DNA of 64,000 bases from Apostichopus japonicus (taxonomy: Eukaryota; Echinodermata; Holothuroidea; Aspidochirotida; Stichopodidae). A program made the position numbers and the translations under genes. The first letter of the stretch is position 1; each line of letters opens with the position of its first letter. The notes below the pieces were generated by a model. It saw nothing but the letters and a program-made list of their open reading frames with translations, searched no databases and had not been told where the DNA came from. The DNA lies in contig NC_092582.1 in assembly GCF_037975245.1 (NCBI RefSeq), positions 12,832,077 through 12,896,076 of the forward strand, written 5' to 3'. Positions 10,820-23,100 of the stretch are shown here, piece after piece.

Positions 10820-10915
10820 CTCATCGGGCGACGGTAGGAACCGAACACCATACCTTCGGGTCACAGACCGAAGTCCCCACCACTCGACCACAATGATTCT
10901 ATTGGTTATGAATGC

Positions 10916-12234
10916 GTTATTTAATGGCCAGTTTCAAAGTGCACCACGGTAATACTTTTTAAGAAAAAATAATATGGGCACGAAAACCAAGCACCCAAAA
11001 TGACTGATCCACTCTCAACCACAGTCCCCTTACAGCGAGACAGTGACTGTGTGATCAACCTCATTAGGTGTGTATCGCGATTGCCCTATAGAAAAGGGTC
11101 AGACAGTACATAAGATCTCAGCCAAAAAGGCGGGCAATTTTCGAACAGTTAAAAGGGCACTAACGCATTTTTCACGAAGCGATAGAATACACGTACAGAA
11201 ATCTACAGAAAACATAACGATTCACGACATTGTGATGACAAGCGTATGAATATATCCCAGTGATTTCATTCAGTTGTTTATGTTTTTACTGGCGCACATA
11301 TCGCGTTAGGATCATTATTTAAGCTCTGTTTGAGACAGACATGAGAGCACATTTAGCACTTTGGTTGAAGGGGCATGGCAGTTGCTATCTTTGGTAACGG
11401 ATAATTATTTTAAGGACATTATACAGCATGTAGTAGGAACCTGATATCCGCCACTCAGATGCTCCCCGAAGTTATCCTTATACTTGCTTATTCCAAGGAT
11501 ATTAGAGGTCGCTCTTCTTGTTTGCATACCGTACTTTTCATCAAGTACATGATGATACAATAAATTCATATTTTATGAATATTACGAATAGGTTATTGTT
11601 TACTTTGTCTTATCGCAATTGTAAAGCTCCTATAAAATTGGAGCCAAGATGATAATTTGAAGATGGCGCAGATTGACCCAATAAACCCGAGAATATAAAA
11701 ATGACAAACCCTCTCAACTCCCATCAACTGTACTGGTGTTTTTTCTTCAGAAGTTAACATGGTTTGTATAATCTGTAAGTCTTATCCATTCCCAATAGTT
11801 TAAATGTGTCAAGAAATCAAAATTCTAGTTGTATTATTCCTCTATAATCTATTCGATATTAAATATGAAATAGCTGTTACCAAAAGAAAAACCCCAACGC
11901 AATAGACTGCTTAGATTGCTAGTCGGGTTTTATTCACACAACGTGAATACAAAATGGACGTATAGGACGAATGAGATGTTTTGAGCATAATGGGTGGAAA
12001 TTATTGATCAACTGTCGACCAATGTATCCCTGTAATAATTTACTTGTTACGTTGTCTATATAGGCCTATTAGTATATTTTTTTTCTACTTTTAGTTGGTA
12101 TCTTATCACTATGTTGCTCATCTTGTGTTTTAATTGATTTTGTTGTAAGTGATTATCACTCTCTAATTGTGTTTATTTATTTCATTTAGTTTTTACTTTA
12201 CCTTGTTTTGTTCTACGTAAAGCTTTTTGAGATT
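10916..12234. other. Spacer between the two arms, non-coding
   Basis: Unique sequence with no match that I can see in either arm and no ORF of note. It forms the loop of the large inverted duplication together with the SINE and transposon at 10098-10895. Confidence 0.55.
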
Positions 12235-15200
12235 AATGGTTTCAGTGGTAGTAGGCATAATGGAAAAATCAATTATGATATTGAAGTTATGACAGTATCA
12301 TATGAAAACTTGTTAACGCATTAAATCGATATTGTAAACTCTCAAAGCCACCCTTGTATGCTTACACTATGCAAGCAAACTCTAAAACAATATAGCATAT
12401 ATAGACGTGACTTTGACACTTTGCGGTGGATCTGTACACAAAGGGGAGGTTATATAATCTTTGGTTATGACCTTACCAAATGTCAAAACCCACTGAACAT
12501 TTAAAAGAACTTTGCATAATCCCTAGAAGCCTAAAATACAATGTGTGCGATTATTGTCGTCTTATATAGTTAGCATCAAGACGTGCCAAGGTAATTCAAA
12601 TTTTCAACTTCTGCAAGTCACTTAGGCCGCCTTTTCCAAACATCAATCGTCGGTGAGTTTTGAAATATTTTCAAATAAATGTAATTTTCTATAGCATTTT
12701 CTCGACAAATCTTTGCTATGACAATTTGTTCCTGTTGGTGTTCTTATTGCTTTTGTTTGTGTGTACGTGTTTGTTTGTGTGCGTGCGTGCGTGTATGTTT
12801 GGGTGGTTCTTGTTTTTTTTTTCTGTTGTCAGACAAGATGGCGACTGACTATTCCAGATCATTTCAGACTTTCTTGATTCATTTTAAATGAAGTTTACAC
12901 TTTCTAGCTGTTCTGCACAAATATTCAATTTCTATTCGCGAAACTCACCGTGCCTTGGAATGCACGTATTTTCACTGGCATTGTTATTTTTAAAGGACGT
13001 AAAAGAAACAGTGCTTCGTAAGTTTTTGGCTGCCTAAAGCAAGGTCGGCTTTCCTCATGTCATCAATAATATTATTTATGTAAGACACATGTCCCTTAAT
13101 TAGCACGGAGGTACAGTGATGGGAGACATGTACACCGTCTATCAGTCACTTAATAGTGTATACACAACACTAAACGTAATTTCTCTCTATCAGACATGTA
13201 TTTATGTGCTTCATATCTTAGACAACAAATATACATATATGAAGTTGCTTCTGATTCTATGGTTCCTCCCCTGGGACTCAACCTGTGTCTGCAGCAGCAA
13301 CCCAGTTAATAACAGATAAATCCCAACCAGAAATACCATCCTGTGTCTGTATAGTGGACCTTTTGAAACATATGTTACCTTTTCATATCGCAGGCGATAG
13401 CACGCTCGCGTTGAATCCATGACTCATTGAACATTACAAGTCCCTGTTTGGAGAATTTATATAATGTTTAATATACCTACGTCACAATGGGGAATTATTA
13501 ATGTACGTTGCATGCATACCTCCCCTCTGGCCATTCCATCTTCTCAAGTTCCAAACTGTACATGTATTGGCAGAGGGAGGGAACGTAACAGATCGAACAG
13601 CGAGAAAAGTCTTTATCTTAGATCGAAGAAGAACCTGAATGTGCATTACTGAGTCAGCATGTAATAGTTAGCCATCCACTCCGACTTTGCTTACCCCCCT
13701 CCGAAAGAATATCACTTAAACTAGATATATAGCTATAATACGGTAGTTCTGAAGGGACAGGCCAGTCGCAGACTTAGCGTGTCAGGGTATAACTTACGAC
13801 AACAACTCAAAAATTATGATATTTGTACGATTGGCAAGTTACGACAATGTTACATCTTGGTGTAAATTATCAAATTGCAGAGTTACTGCGTTGCAGGTGG
13901 CTTATCGAACTCGAAAGACAATCAGATCATTGACGAGTTATCAAGTTATGTGCGAAACAGCAAATCGACAATTTGGTTGAACTATCGTGAAAGATGTAGG
14001 TCTTCTAACTCGACAAAAATAAACAATTTGTTTGTCGTGGTATACGAATACGCTCAGTCTACAACTCGCCTGTCCGTTCCGTACCACCGCACTACAAAGT
14101 CTGTAAGACGAATGTTATACAACGAATACGCAAAATAACAGGTCAGTTGAAATACGTATTGTCATTAATAGAAAATGTGTTGGGAAATGTTTGCTAATTA
14201 GGTTGTTTTAATTCCCGAGCTTCAGAAATTTGAAGAGTTTGGTATGATGATATAGATATAGAACCCGTGTTACTTCCAATAGTCCTGACCTCACTATTTT
14301 CAGAAAAATAACTACACTGTGTTGATTTCATCTCCCTATGCCTGGACCCATACCTCCGCTCCCTCCTTAACTTTACAGTTATGGTCATTTCGGTTCGTTA
14401 GTGATGACAGAATAGTCGAATTGTGCATTGTCTTAAAAGGGGTTACGACATGCAAACAAATTTCCTTAACTTGAAAACGTGCGCGATTAGGAATCCACTT
14501 AATACTTACATGGTCGACTAAAGACTCAACAGTGACGTCACCATGATGGTGTAGAAGTTAGTACCCACCACCCCACTATACACCCTCTCCACTATGAAAT
14601 GAATTTCCGTCGGCAAACTTCACCTATGTGGGTATCAATTCTTGCTGTTTGTCGGCCAAATCATGACGTTTTATCAAAACTCTTCCCATTTGAGAACATT
14701 AAAACTGTCATCGGTGCGACGATCTATCCTGGCTATCAGATACATTCATGATTGCCAAGTTTATTTGGATCTATAAATCTTAGATCTAGGCTCTAGAAGT
14801 TGTTTATCCTATCTGAAATAATTTTTTTGGTATTGTCCATTGTAATGGTTGATTCACAATTTTCTATACGTAAAATCTATTCATTGTTATTTAAACCTGT
14901 TCGTATTCATAATTTGTGAGCTCGGCAGCAATCTCGTGCTGTCCTGCATGGTAAATATTCCCAGATGTGGAACTCTTCACATTACAGTACCGCACAATGG
15001 TTAGTTTAAATTGTTTTGTATACGTGGCCGAGATGTCTATCACTCGGCATTATTCGAGAGAGGGTGCACAGCCTTTGTACAGATAGGCCGACCATGCATG
15101 TCGTTAAGACACAATTTATCTTTGCCACACCTTATCAGAGTGCTTAACTGAGCCGAAATTTGTAAAGAGTCCAAAGAGGTACGTTAATTTATTTTATGGT

Positions 15201-16741
15201 ATAGATGTAAGTTTACCCCGGACCTATTCTTCCTGTCCAAATGTAAAATGTATATCCCTCAACTACAGTGATAGTAAATATTCTTTTTGGTAAGAACTTA
15301 GTGACAGTTTAGATGGGACTAGATATCATTGAATGGGCTAGCCTTACTACTATAGATGATATATTCACTTGTTATTGTATATGTATTCGATGCACTTTGT
15401 AGTTGTTTGTATAATTATTATTTGTATTTGTAGTTTTCACGAAGGTAAACAAAGAAAACCAGACGAATAAATAAAGAGCAACCTTCCGTAGAAGACTCGG
15501 TCCTAATTTTTGACGGCTACAGTTACATCCATATAGTTTTAACATAACTCTCGTCAGTGGCTTAAACAGTTATCCTAAATTGGAAGTAGGTAGAAATATG
15601 AAAGCGTACGCCCCTTACTCTCCTCCATATTTTTAAAAATAATTGTCATCCATTGTCACTAAGTTTGTTCGGGATTTGGGAGGCCGCTATTGACAGAAAC
15701 CAAGCCGATGCGAACACACACGTTCAGCCGGTTTATACAGATTAACTTTGTTATTCTGCCGATTCGAAGTAAGCTTTCCCATTCATATGGTACGGATTCT
15801 AAAGTCAGGCCGTTTGTTCAATTGTTTGCTCTTCTTGCCTGGTTATCATGGTCATTTTTGGAGAACTTGTGTTTGCTAGCAGGTTGTATGGGTGTATGTA
15901 TGTGTTATTCTAATCCTACATAAACAAAACTGTTAGCAAACTGCTTTTCCACAAAAGAGCCTGTGTGTAAGAGTATGTGTAAAAGTAAGAGGGCCTGACG
16001 TTTCGATCCTAACAGAATTTTCTTCGGAGGCTGAATGACAAGTAACAGTAATAGAAGGGACAAATACATACACAGAGCACAGACAGGTTAATGAGCAGGG
16101 TGAACACAAAAGAGAAGATGTATAAGAGAATAAGTAGACAACGGATGGAGATTCTAATCCTGTGAGATGAGCACTCTATCATCGTTAATTTAAAGCGCCC
16201 ATTGGTATATAACTTATGAACTTCTAATTGCCCTGATCTAAGGTGATATATAAAACCTCTATCTACTTTATGACAATTATAATAGCAAATCTATCAAAGA
16301 TAAATAGAAAAGTAAAAGAGCTGCCCAACAGCCAGGATCTCTGTTTTGCATAGAAAACGAATATTCTTGAACTGAATAATATCTGGAACTTTCTTTAGAG
16401 AAAAACCTTGCCTTATTTGGGAGATGCAATCGGGTTTTAAAAGTTGCGTAAGGGTATGCACATTTTGTATATGTTGTGTGATGTCGTAACACTTGGAGGA
16501 GAAACCTCATAATTTCATTTCCCATGCCGGTAAACTTTAACACTTAACGATAACAATGCCAACATTTGAGGCGATATTGAACATTGAACGTTTTCAGTAT
16601 TTAAAGAAAGCTATGTTTTACCACGACAACTGAAACAATGCAGTACATGAAGTAACACATTGAAATTTCCTGAAATTACTCGAAAATGCTCAACTCCCAA
16701 TCGATAACTAAGGTCATCATACCTTCGGTATGGAATGATTT

Positions 16742-17108
16742 CTGGCTGTAAGTTCTTGTAGTGCGCGTGCGCACTACAATATTGACATTATGGTCAAGTG
16801 AACGATACCTACAACACTGAACGTTTAAATTTAAAGTTTCATATAGTCCCTTTACATTTGCAGTTTCAGAGGCTAGCTGCGTAGCCAACTTACTCTGGGC
16901 CTGTCACGACGCTCACAAGCGCCCTCACGTTGTAGGTACCTACATGACTACACTGACTGGTGTATTATCCGCTCACAAATAACATCATGAACAACCGAAT
17001 AGTTCTTCCTAATACTGCAAGCACTCCACGCGCACTGCAGTACTGCTTTCTTGCTGGTAAATGCAGTTTTATATGTTTGAGAGATTTGTTCACTACGTTT
17101 TTAGGCTG
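16742..17108. other. Right-arm-specific insertion of unknown type
   Basis: The left arm runs continuously through the equivalent position (about 4640-4700), whereas here ~365 bp intervene between GGAATGATTTC and GATGATAAATGTTTCGG. A 20-bp hairpin with 9-bp arms, GTAGTGCGCGTGCGCACTAC, starts near 16757. No terminal inverted repeats or target duplication could be fixed by eye, so it could equally be a deletion on the left. Confidence 0.5.
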
Positions 17109-17674
17109 CTGATGATAAATGTTTCGGTTTTACGGCTCCTTTACAACTAACAACCGATGAGTATAATTTGTCTTAAATTAATCCATCATTTTAACAATGG
17201 AAAAGCCTAGTAGAACATTGATTGCTACTGATAATAAACATTTTACAAAACAATCAAGAGATGTCAGATAAGCCAAAGATATCATTGGAAAGAACGCCAC
17301 GATAAACCATGCAGATACGGAAGCCTATAACTGACATCGTAAACTGTAGTTTATTCCTGATACAATTTGAATGAACCGTCATTGATAGTCTTCAATTTGA
17401 TAATGATTTCGTTTTAATGTTATCTGTTCAGGTAACGATGCTGCCGCAAATATTAGCAATGATCCTGTAAATTAGGGAATCTTTCTTCCTTCGTTTCCTT
17501 CCGCTACCTCCTCTTCCCAATCTCTCTTTTCTTTCCATCAATTCTTTAAATCACGTGCCACTTCTCCCTAAGATTTGAGTCGGCACCAAAAGATACATTT
17601 GTCATTTGTTTTTATTTCTACATCCGTAGTATCTGTCGAGTTTGTGAATCACCGACAATCCACGGTTCAACAAG

Positions 17675-19742
17675 ATGCGCGTGGCTATTATCGGTGCCGG
17701 TTGCAGTGGCATGGCAGCCATCAAAAGTTGTGTGGAAGAAGGGCTTCAACCGGTATGCTTTGAGAAAACAAGTGAAACTGGCGGTCTGTGGAACTACCGA
17801 GAAGATGTCGCCTCAGCGGAGTTGGGCTGCGTGTTTAAGTCCACCGTGATCAACACTTCCAAAGAAGTTATGTCCTACAGTGACTTTCCTTGTCCAAAGG
17901 AGTTTCCGAACTACATGCACAACTCACGCGTCCATGAGTATTTGTCTATGTACGTGAAGAAATTCGACTTGCTCAAGTACATCATATTCGAAACCTCTAT
18001 AACCGCGGTTAAGAGAACAGACGATTTTCTCAGTACAGGCCGATGGAGGGTGACCATTAAAGACGAGAAAACAGGCAGTACCAAAGAAGAAATATTCGAT
18101 TTTGTTTTGATTTGTACCGGCCATCATGCTAAACCGAACATACCACAGTTTCCTGGCATTGATAAGTTCAAGGGGGAGGTCCTTCACACTCATTACTATC
18201 GAAAGCCGTTTGGACACGAGAATAAACGTATCGTGGTCGTCGGCATCGGAAACTCTGGTGTAGATTCTGCTGTGGAGTTGGGAAGATTTGCGAAAAAGGT
18301 ATTTATTACGGTTTGATCTTCCGAGACTATTTCTGATGTATTGTCTTCATGGACGCTCACATGGATGGAGGACAAGGGAGGGAGGGGGAGGGCGGTGGGT
18401 ACTTCCCGTAGAAAATCAAGTAGTATAAAAAGAACCAAAAAACTTATTCTCTATCTAATGGAATGATGGTGAATTATCCCCGACATCGATATTCTTATAA
18501 CTGGTTCAAGTTGGACATTTAAAACGACAATGCTTTCGTTATATATATTGTAACGAGTATATTCTTGACGGTTATTATCAAAAACGGATATTTTGCTAGC
18601 CCAACCCTGGATATTTTCCTTATTGGGATGTCCATGATCGTCTTGAGTCCCCACCCCTCCCCTTCCCTTTCCCACAAATATACACAAATAGAGTATAGGT
18701 ACTGTAATATAGCATGTTATGATTAGGTTTTTATATCAAATTTGTTACAGACTTTTCCTTTCGGTCATTTGTTTTTATCTTGCAGCTATTCTTGAGTACT
18801 CGAAGAGGTACCTGGTTGCTGTACCGTCTGGTGGGTCAAGGGATACCGCGAGATTTGAACAGGAATCGAGTGATTTCTTCGTTCCCACTCTGGCTAAGAA
18901 ACAGACTTATAGAGAATTCTTGCGATAAAGTAATCGATCACACGGTGTTTGGGTTAAAGCCAGCTCATCGGGCATTGTCTGCACATCCGACCATCAATGA
19001 CGAATTACCAATCCGTATAACCAGCGGAGCGGTTACAATGAAACCGAATATAAAACGGTTTACAGAGACCGGTATAGAGTTTGACGACGGCACATTCGAG
19101 GACAACATCGATTTAGTTGTCCTGGCAACAGGCTACGACATCGCATTCCCGTTCTTATATGAATCATTCGCGAAGATAGAAGACAACAAAATCTCCCTCT
19201 ACAAACACATGTTCTACCCCGAAATGGAACAACCAACACTGGCTGTGCTTGGTCTCTTACAGCCCTGGGGCGCCCTCAACCCTGTCGTTGAACTCCAGTG
19301 TCGTTGGGCGACACGTGTATTCAACGGGAAGGTCAAGTTACCTCCAAAAGATTTCATGTGGAAAGCCATACGGCGGAAGCAAGCTGCCCTCCAGAAAAGA
19401 TACGTACAGTCTCAACGACATACAATACAGGAGGATTACATTTCGTATATGGATGAGGTCGCAGACGAGATTGGAGTTAAACCAAACTTCTGGAAAATGT
19501 TCTTCCAAGATCCGAAATTCTGGTATACGAATGTCTTTGGTGTGCATCTACCGTACCAGTATCGGCTAGAGGGCCCCGGGGCATGGGAAGGGGCGCGAGA
19601 GGCCATAGAAACCGTCTGGGACAGAGTTGAAATGCCGATGCGCACGCGAGAAGCGGTAAAGAAACCCGATAGTGTGGTAGACATGAAGATACTCTTTCTT
19701 GGGCTGATTGGGTTAGTGGTCATTGTCTTAATGTGTAGTTAA
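17675..19742 (+). CDS. FMO: Flavin-containing monooxygenase, complete, two exons (right copy)
   Basis: Paralogue of the gene at 2173-4014 with the same role: FAD/NADPH-dependent oxygenation of nitrogen- or sulfur-containing small molecules. Exon 1 is 17675-18298 (208 codons) and exon 2 is 18786-19742 (318 codons plus TAA). The phase-0 intron 18299-18785 (487 bp) has GT-AG ends and is longer than the 261-bp intron of the left copy. All family motifs are kept: GAGCSG 7-12, FKGEVLHTHYY 165-175, GIGNSG 190-195, ATGY ~322-325 and the hydrophobic tail 508-526. Replacements cluster in the first ~60 residues of exon 2 (for example SRLAN to YRLVG, SSCEQD to NSCDKV), which may mark functional divergence. 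The start codon is preceded by AAG, with no upstream coding needed. Confidence 0.95.
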
Positions 19743-19969
19743 GACAATGAATCCTTTATAACACACGATCATAAAGGTAAACGTCATTGTTAACAGGTTA
19801 AGTTCAAACAAATAATTATTTGATTGTTTTTTTCCCCCCAGCACTCCTAGAAACAATCCCGTGGTTCTGATCAAAACTCCTAAATATCTTTGTAGTTGTA
19901 AGTACTACTTATCTATCAAGGTTGACTTGCCAGTAAATATTGAAATATTGATGATACTAATTTGTATAC

Positions 19970-19975
19970 AATAAA
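19970..19975 (+). terminator. Poly(A) signal AATAAA for the plus-strand FMO gene
   Basis: AATAAA 228 bp beyond the stop, mirrored by 1931-1936 in the other arm. A second, similar TACACAATAAAG lies at about 20088-20099. Confidence 0.55.
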
Positions 19976-20101
19976 GCTCTATGGTCTACACCATTATGAA
20001 GCCTGGCTGCATAGGATTTTATATTTTATACTGCGAAGTTTCACACAGTAGGCACTGCTGTTCTGCCAAACTGTTCTCTATCATTTGTACACAATAAAGT
20101 T

Positions 20102-20138
20102 CTTGTTGAGAGTTGACTGAGTTGGCTTCGAACGCTCG
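20102..20138. repeat. 37-bp element, inverted partner at 23373-23409
   Basis: Matches the reverse complement of 23373-23409 at 36 of 37 bases; the core reads GAGAGTTGACTGAGT. Similarity stops abruptly on both sides and no target-site duplication is apparent, so it is not a convincing transposon end pair. Confidence 0.7.
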
Positions 20139-23100
20139 AATGTTTTATTATAATAATTCTATCTTCAAATAAATTACAGCTTTCTTTAATTGAATTACTA
20201 ATTTAATCTCTTAATCAATTGAAGACATATTTGTAAATTCAAAGGCGTCCAAAAAAAAGAAAAAATAAGAAATACAAATGTTTCGCCTTACAGTCTGGAT
20301 TCTTGGAAGAAAAAAAAATTACTTTAATATAATGATCCATATATTCTCACAACGCCGTTGTCACGTGGTAACTCTAATTTGCATATGACTTCGTCAAAGT
20401 CAAGTTTCATCACGATTCTATGTCTTTTTCTCTTTCCTTTCTCTTCCTGCTTATTCCCACCCCCCCATCCCCACTCCCTCTTCTTAACTTCCCAGAGGAA
20501 CCCCCCCCCCAAAAAAAGTCATTTTGATGGAGCATGTTACAAAACCATTTTGTCACCAATATAGGCCTAATGTGCATATTGTCCTTAGGGAATGTACTTC
20601 GATATATGCAGTAAAACTAATTTGCCTTGGGGGAGGGGGGGGGGGCGGGAGGCAAGATTGTTTTCTGTCACGCCTTCCCAAGATTACACATAACGTAAGC
20701 ATTTGATATTCGTCACCCCGTGGGTGTATTCCTGGGTAGAAATAGCGAGCAAGTAGATAAGAAAACACGAAATTGTTTACTAAATTTCAAGGTTGTCTTT
20801 CCGTCATTAATTGATATGAATAAAGCTAAAAGCACATTACGTTTTCCGCTTCTTCGTTGTAAATTGTCAATTAGAGATGTATTGCTTCCCGTAGGCCGAT
20901 GTACATTATCCAAATGTGATACTGGTGTATATATATATACCGTTTTCAAGTATATAAACGTCTTTTGGCTTTTGCCTGCAACGATCTTCTGATATTGCAA
21001 AATCGAGACTGGGATCATAATGGACTCTCCAAAGCTAAAGTGTATTATGCATTCCTATTTGGATAATTCTTAATTACCGGTCATTTTGCTACAAAAAAAA
21101 GAAACAACAACACAACAAATAAAATACATATAAGTCAGATCGGTATCGTATATAGAAAAGTACCAAAAAAAAAAGTTTCATTACGTTTGAATGTACAGCT
21201 TAGAATACCATTCAATATATGAGTTTTCTTATTATTTTAAGGTTCATAAAATATGATTTATAGCATCTTAATATGTGTAACTAATATAAATTAATATTGG
21301 CCTCATGTATTTTTCATAAACTCTTCATGTAGGTTTGTTTCACCTGTCAATATCATGGAGAGTTCCTTTCACCATAATCCTCACATACAATGTTAGGAGA
21401 TGTTTGAATACATTATACTGAAGAATTGTTTTGACAACCAACTCCTAGTTCCATTAAAAGTAAAAGTGCACGGTGCGCAGGGGTCATCACGGTTAATCGG
21501 TAAACAAACGGTTCGATCGTCTCTGCCTGCACAAATGACTTCACGTGGATCTAAACATTGTGGCAAAATTTGCCAGTCTAAATGGTAAAAACTATTATCA
21601 TGTTGTTTTCGATCTTCTCTGTACAAAGGTGAACTAAATTTTAAGTAGCGAACAATAGGTTGATTGTTCTCTTAATGAGTTACACGCCCGTATTTTCTCA
21701 CTCTCTCAGAAATAGATTTACAGTTGTGTTAAGCGATCTTTTGTTTACACGAATAGGAGAGCGACATTAGTTTCTGTTTAGTATTTATGGGGGGGGGGGC
21801 GGCAGTGGACAAGGAGAAACGAATACACCTACTTTACTTCAATACTACCCGTGTCGAAATAGAAATGATAATTATCTATAATATATATATGCTGTCTTTA
21901 TTTTTATTTTTTTTTGGGGGGGTGGGGGTCGTCTTAAAAGTGTGTTAGGCTACCTATGGTACAGACAAGTATAGCCTATAATTAGACCTACATAACATTG
22001 GGAAGACATCTACCCAACGTTTGTTATCAAGCCATGGGAATTCAATAGCCCTACCGTCAGTATTGAAATCATATGTATGGGTTACATATTCAATGTAGCC
22101 TATACCATTACCCTAACGTTATATTATGCTAACTTCAAATTTCAAGGATATCGGTCTCAACCAGGGCTGTTTGCACCAATACGGACCGATATCTTACAGA
22201 AGGGACATTTAAATTCGTGTACTCCAACGCAACATTTTTCCCCCAGGATGTCAAGTACACTCTGCGAGTGAAATTTTAAAAATAAAACCTAACCTATTTA
22301 CATTTGGAATCGTGACAGGATTACATATCATTTTCATTTCATTAATCTTTGAACTAATATTTTGTAAGAGATAAGAATGCAACAAAGGTGAGAAACAATG
22401 ACCGAAACAAATATTAGAAGGCTGTTAGTTGTGCGATATGGTGAATCTGCTTATAAAATAGCATTCATTAAACTATATACTTGAGAATTAACGTATATAT
22501 TGTTAAAGAGGAATAATGAAAGTTGTTGAACCTAACGATGTAGTTCGAAGAACCGACGTGCTTAATCAACAGATTAGCTTTACAACATAGCAGGAAGAAT
22601 AATCTTGTTAAAGGGGATACCGACGGTGGACGGTCGACGCTCCTCACTGACAGAATCTATATTGTTTGGAGAGTGACTAAATGTATGCCTATACCCATTA
22701 CGTTATCACCATAAATCCGGAAACGTCATTTCTTTCTGAAGACTGCTTAAAAAGCGGGAAACAAAATTTGTAGGTTTTCTAACCTTTCAAAGTTAGATTT
22801 GGCTTCAGCACTATATAGATGTCTGCACTTGAGTCTCGGTGATAAGTTTAGCAAGTTTAGCAAGTTTGAAAAGCCCCCATACGTGATAAATAGATAAATC
22901 CTTACCACTATAAATAATATAAGCATAAACTTATAACGAATATAATTATACCTAAAGCGATGATAAGAGGTAGCTGATCAGTACTTGTTATGCCATTGCA
23001 AGGGATACGGTTTCCTTTTGCCTTGCACATATAAAGGCTAACCAGATTATATGAAGGACATATTGCAGACTAAACAGATCGCAATCTATATCATTGACCA

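Larger units (their letters stand above)
10098..10895 (-). mobile_element. tRNA-derived SINE with hammerhead-like segment, split by a transposon
   Basis: Read on the minus strand and ignoring the 10185-10819 insertion, the element has four parts in order: an A box TGGTCGAGTGG (10880-10890); an anticodon-like arm CTTCGG/CCGAAG; a B box TGTTCGGTTCC (10837-10847); and then directly a hammerhead-like core, with an AT-rich tail ending near 10098. A tRNA-like pol III head fused to a hammerhead is the arrangement reported for the schistosome Sm-alpha SINE-like repeats. Whether this is that kind of family is an inference. It sits precisely at the left-arm/spacer boundary. Confidence 0.7.
12235..20075. 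repeat. Right arm of the large inverted duplication
   Basis: Reverse-complement partner of the left arm. The inner boundary starts at GTGGTAGTAGGCATAATGG (about 12248). The outer boundary fades at about 20075, where TCCTATGCAGCCAGGCT-like sequence is still shared with 1280-1300. The section ~14720-16190 has no clear counterpart on the left. A ~365-bp segment at 16742-17108 is extra relative to the left arm. The empty sites for both left-arm SINEs are preserved here. Confidence 0.9.

Noticed and set aside
17924-18217. Minus-strand 97-codon ORF also found mirrored at 3472-3765
   Set aside because: Conserved only because it is the antisense shadow of FMO exon 1 in both arms.
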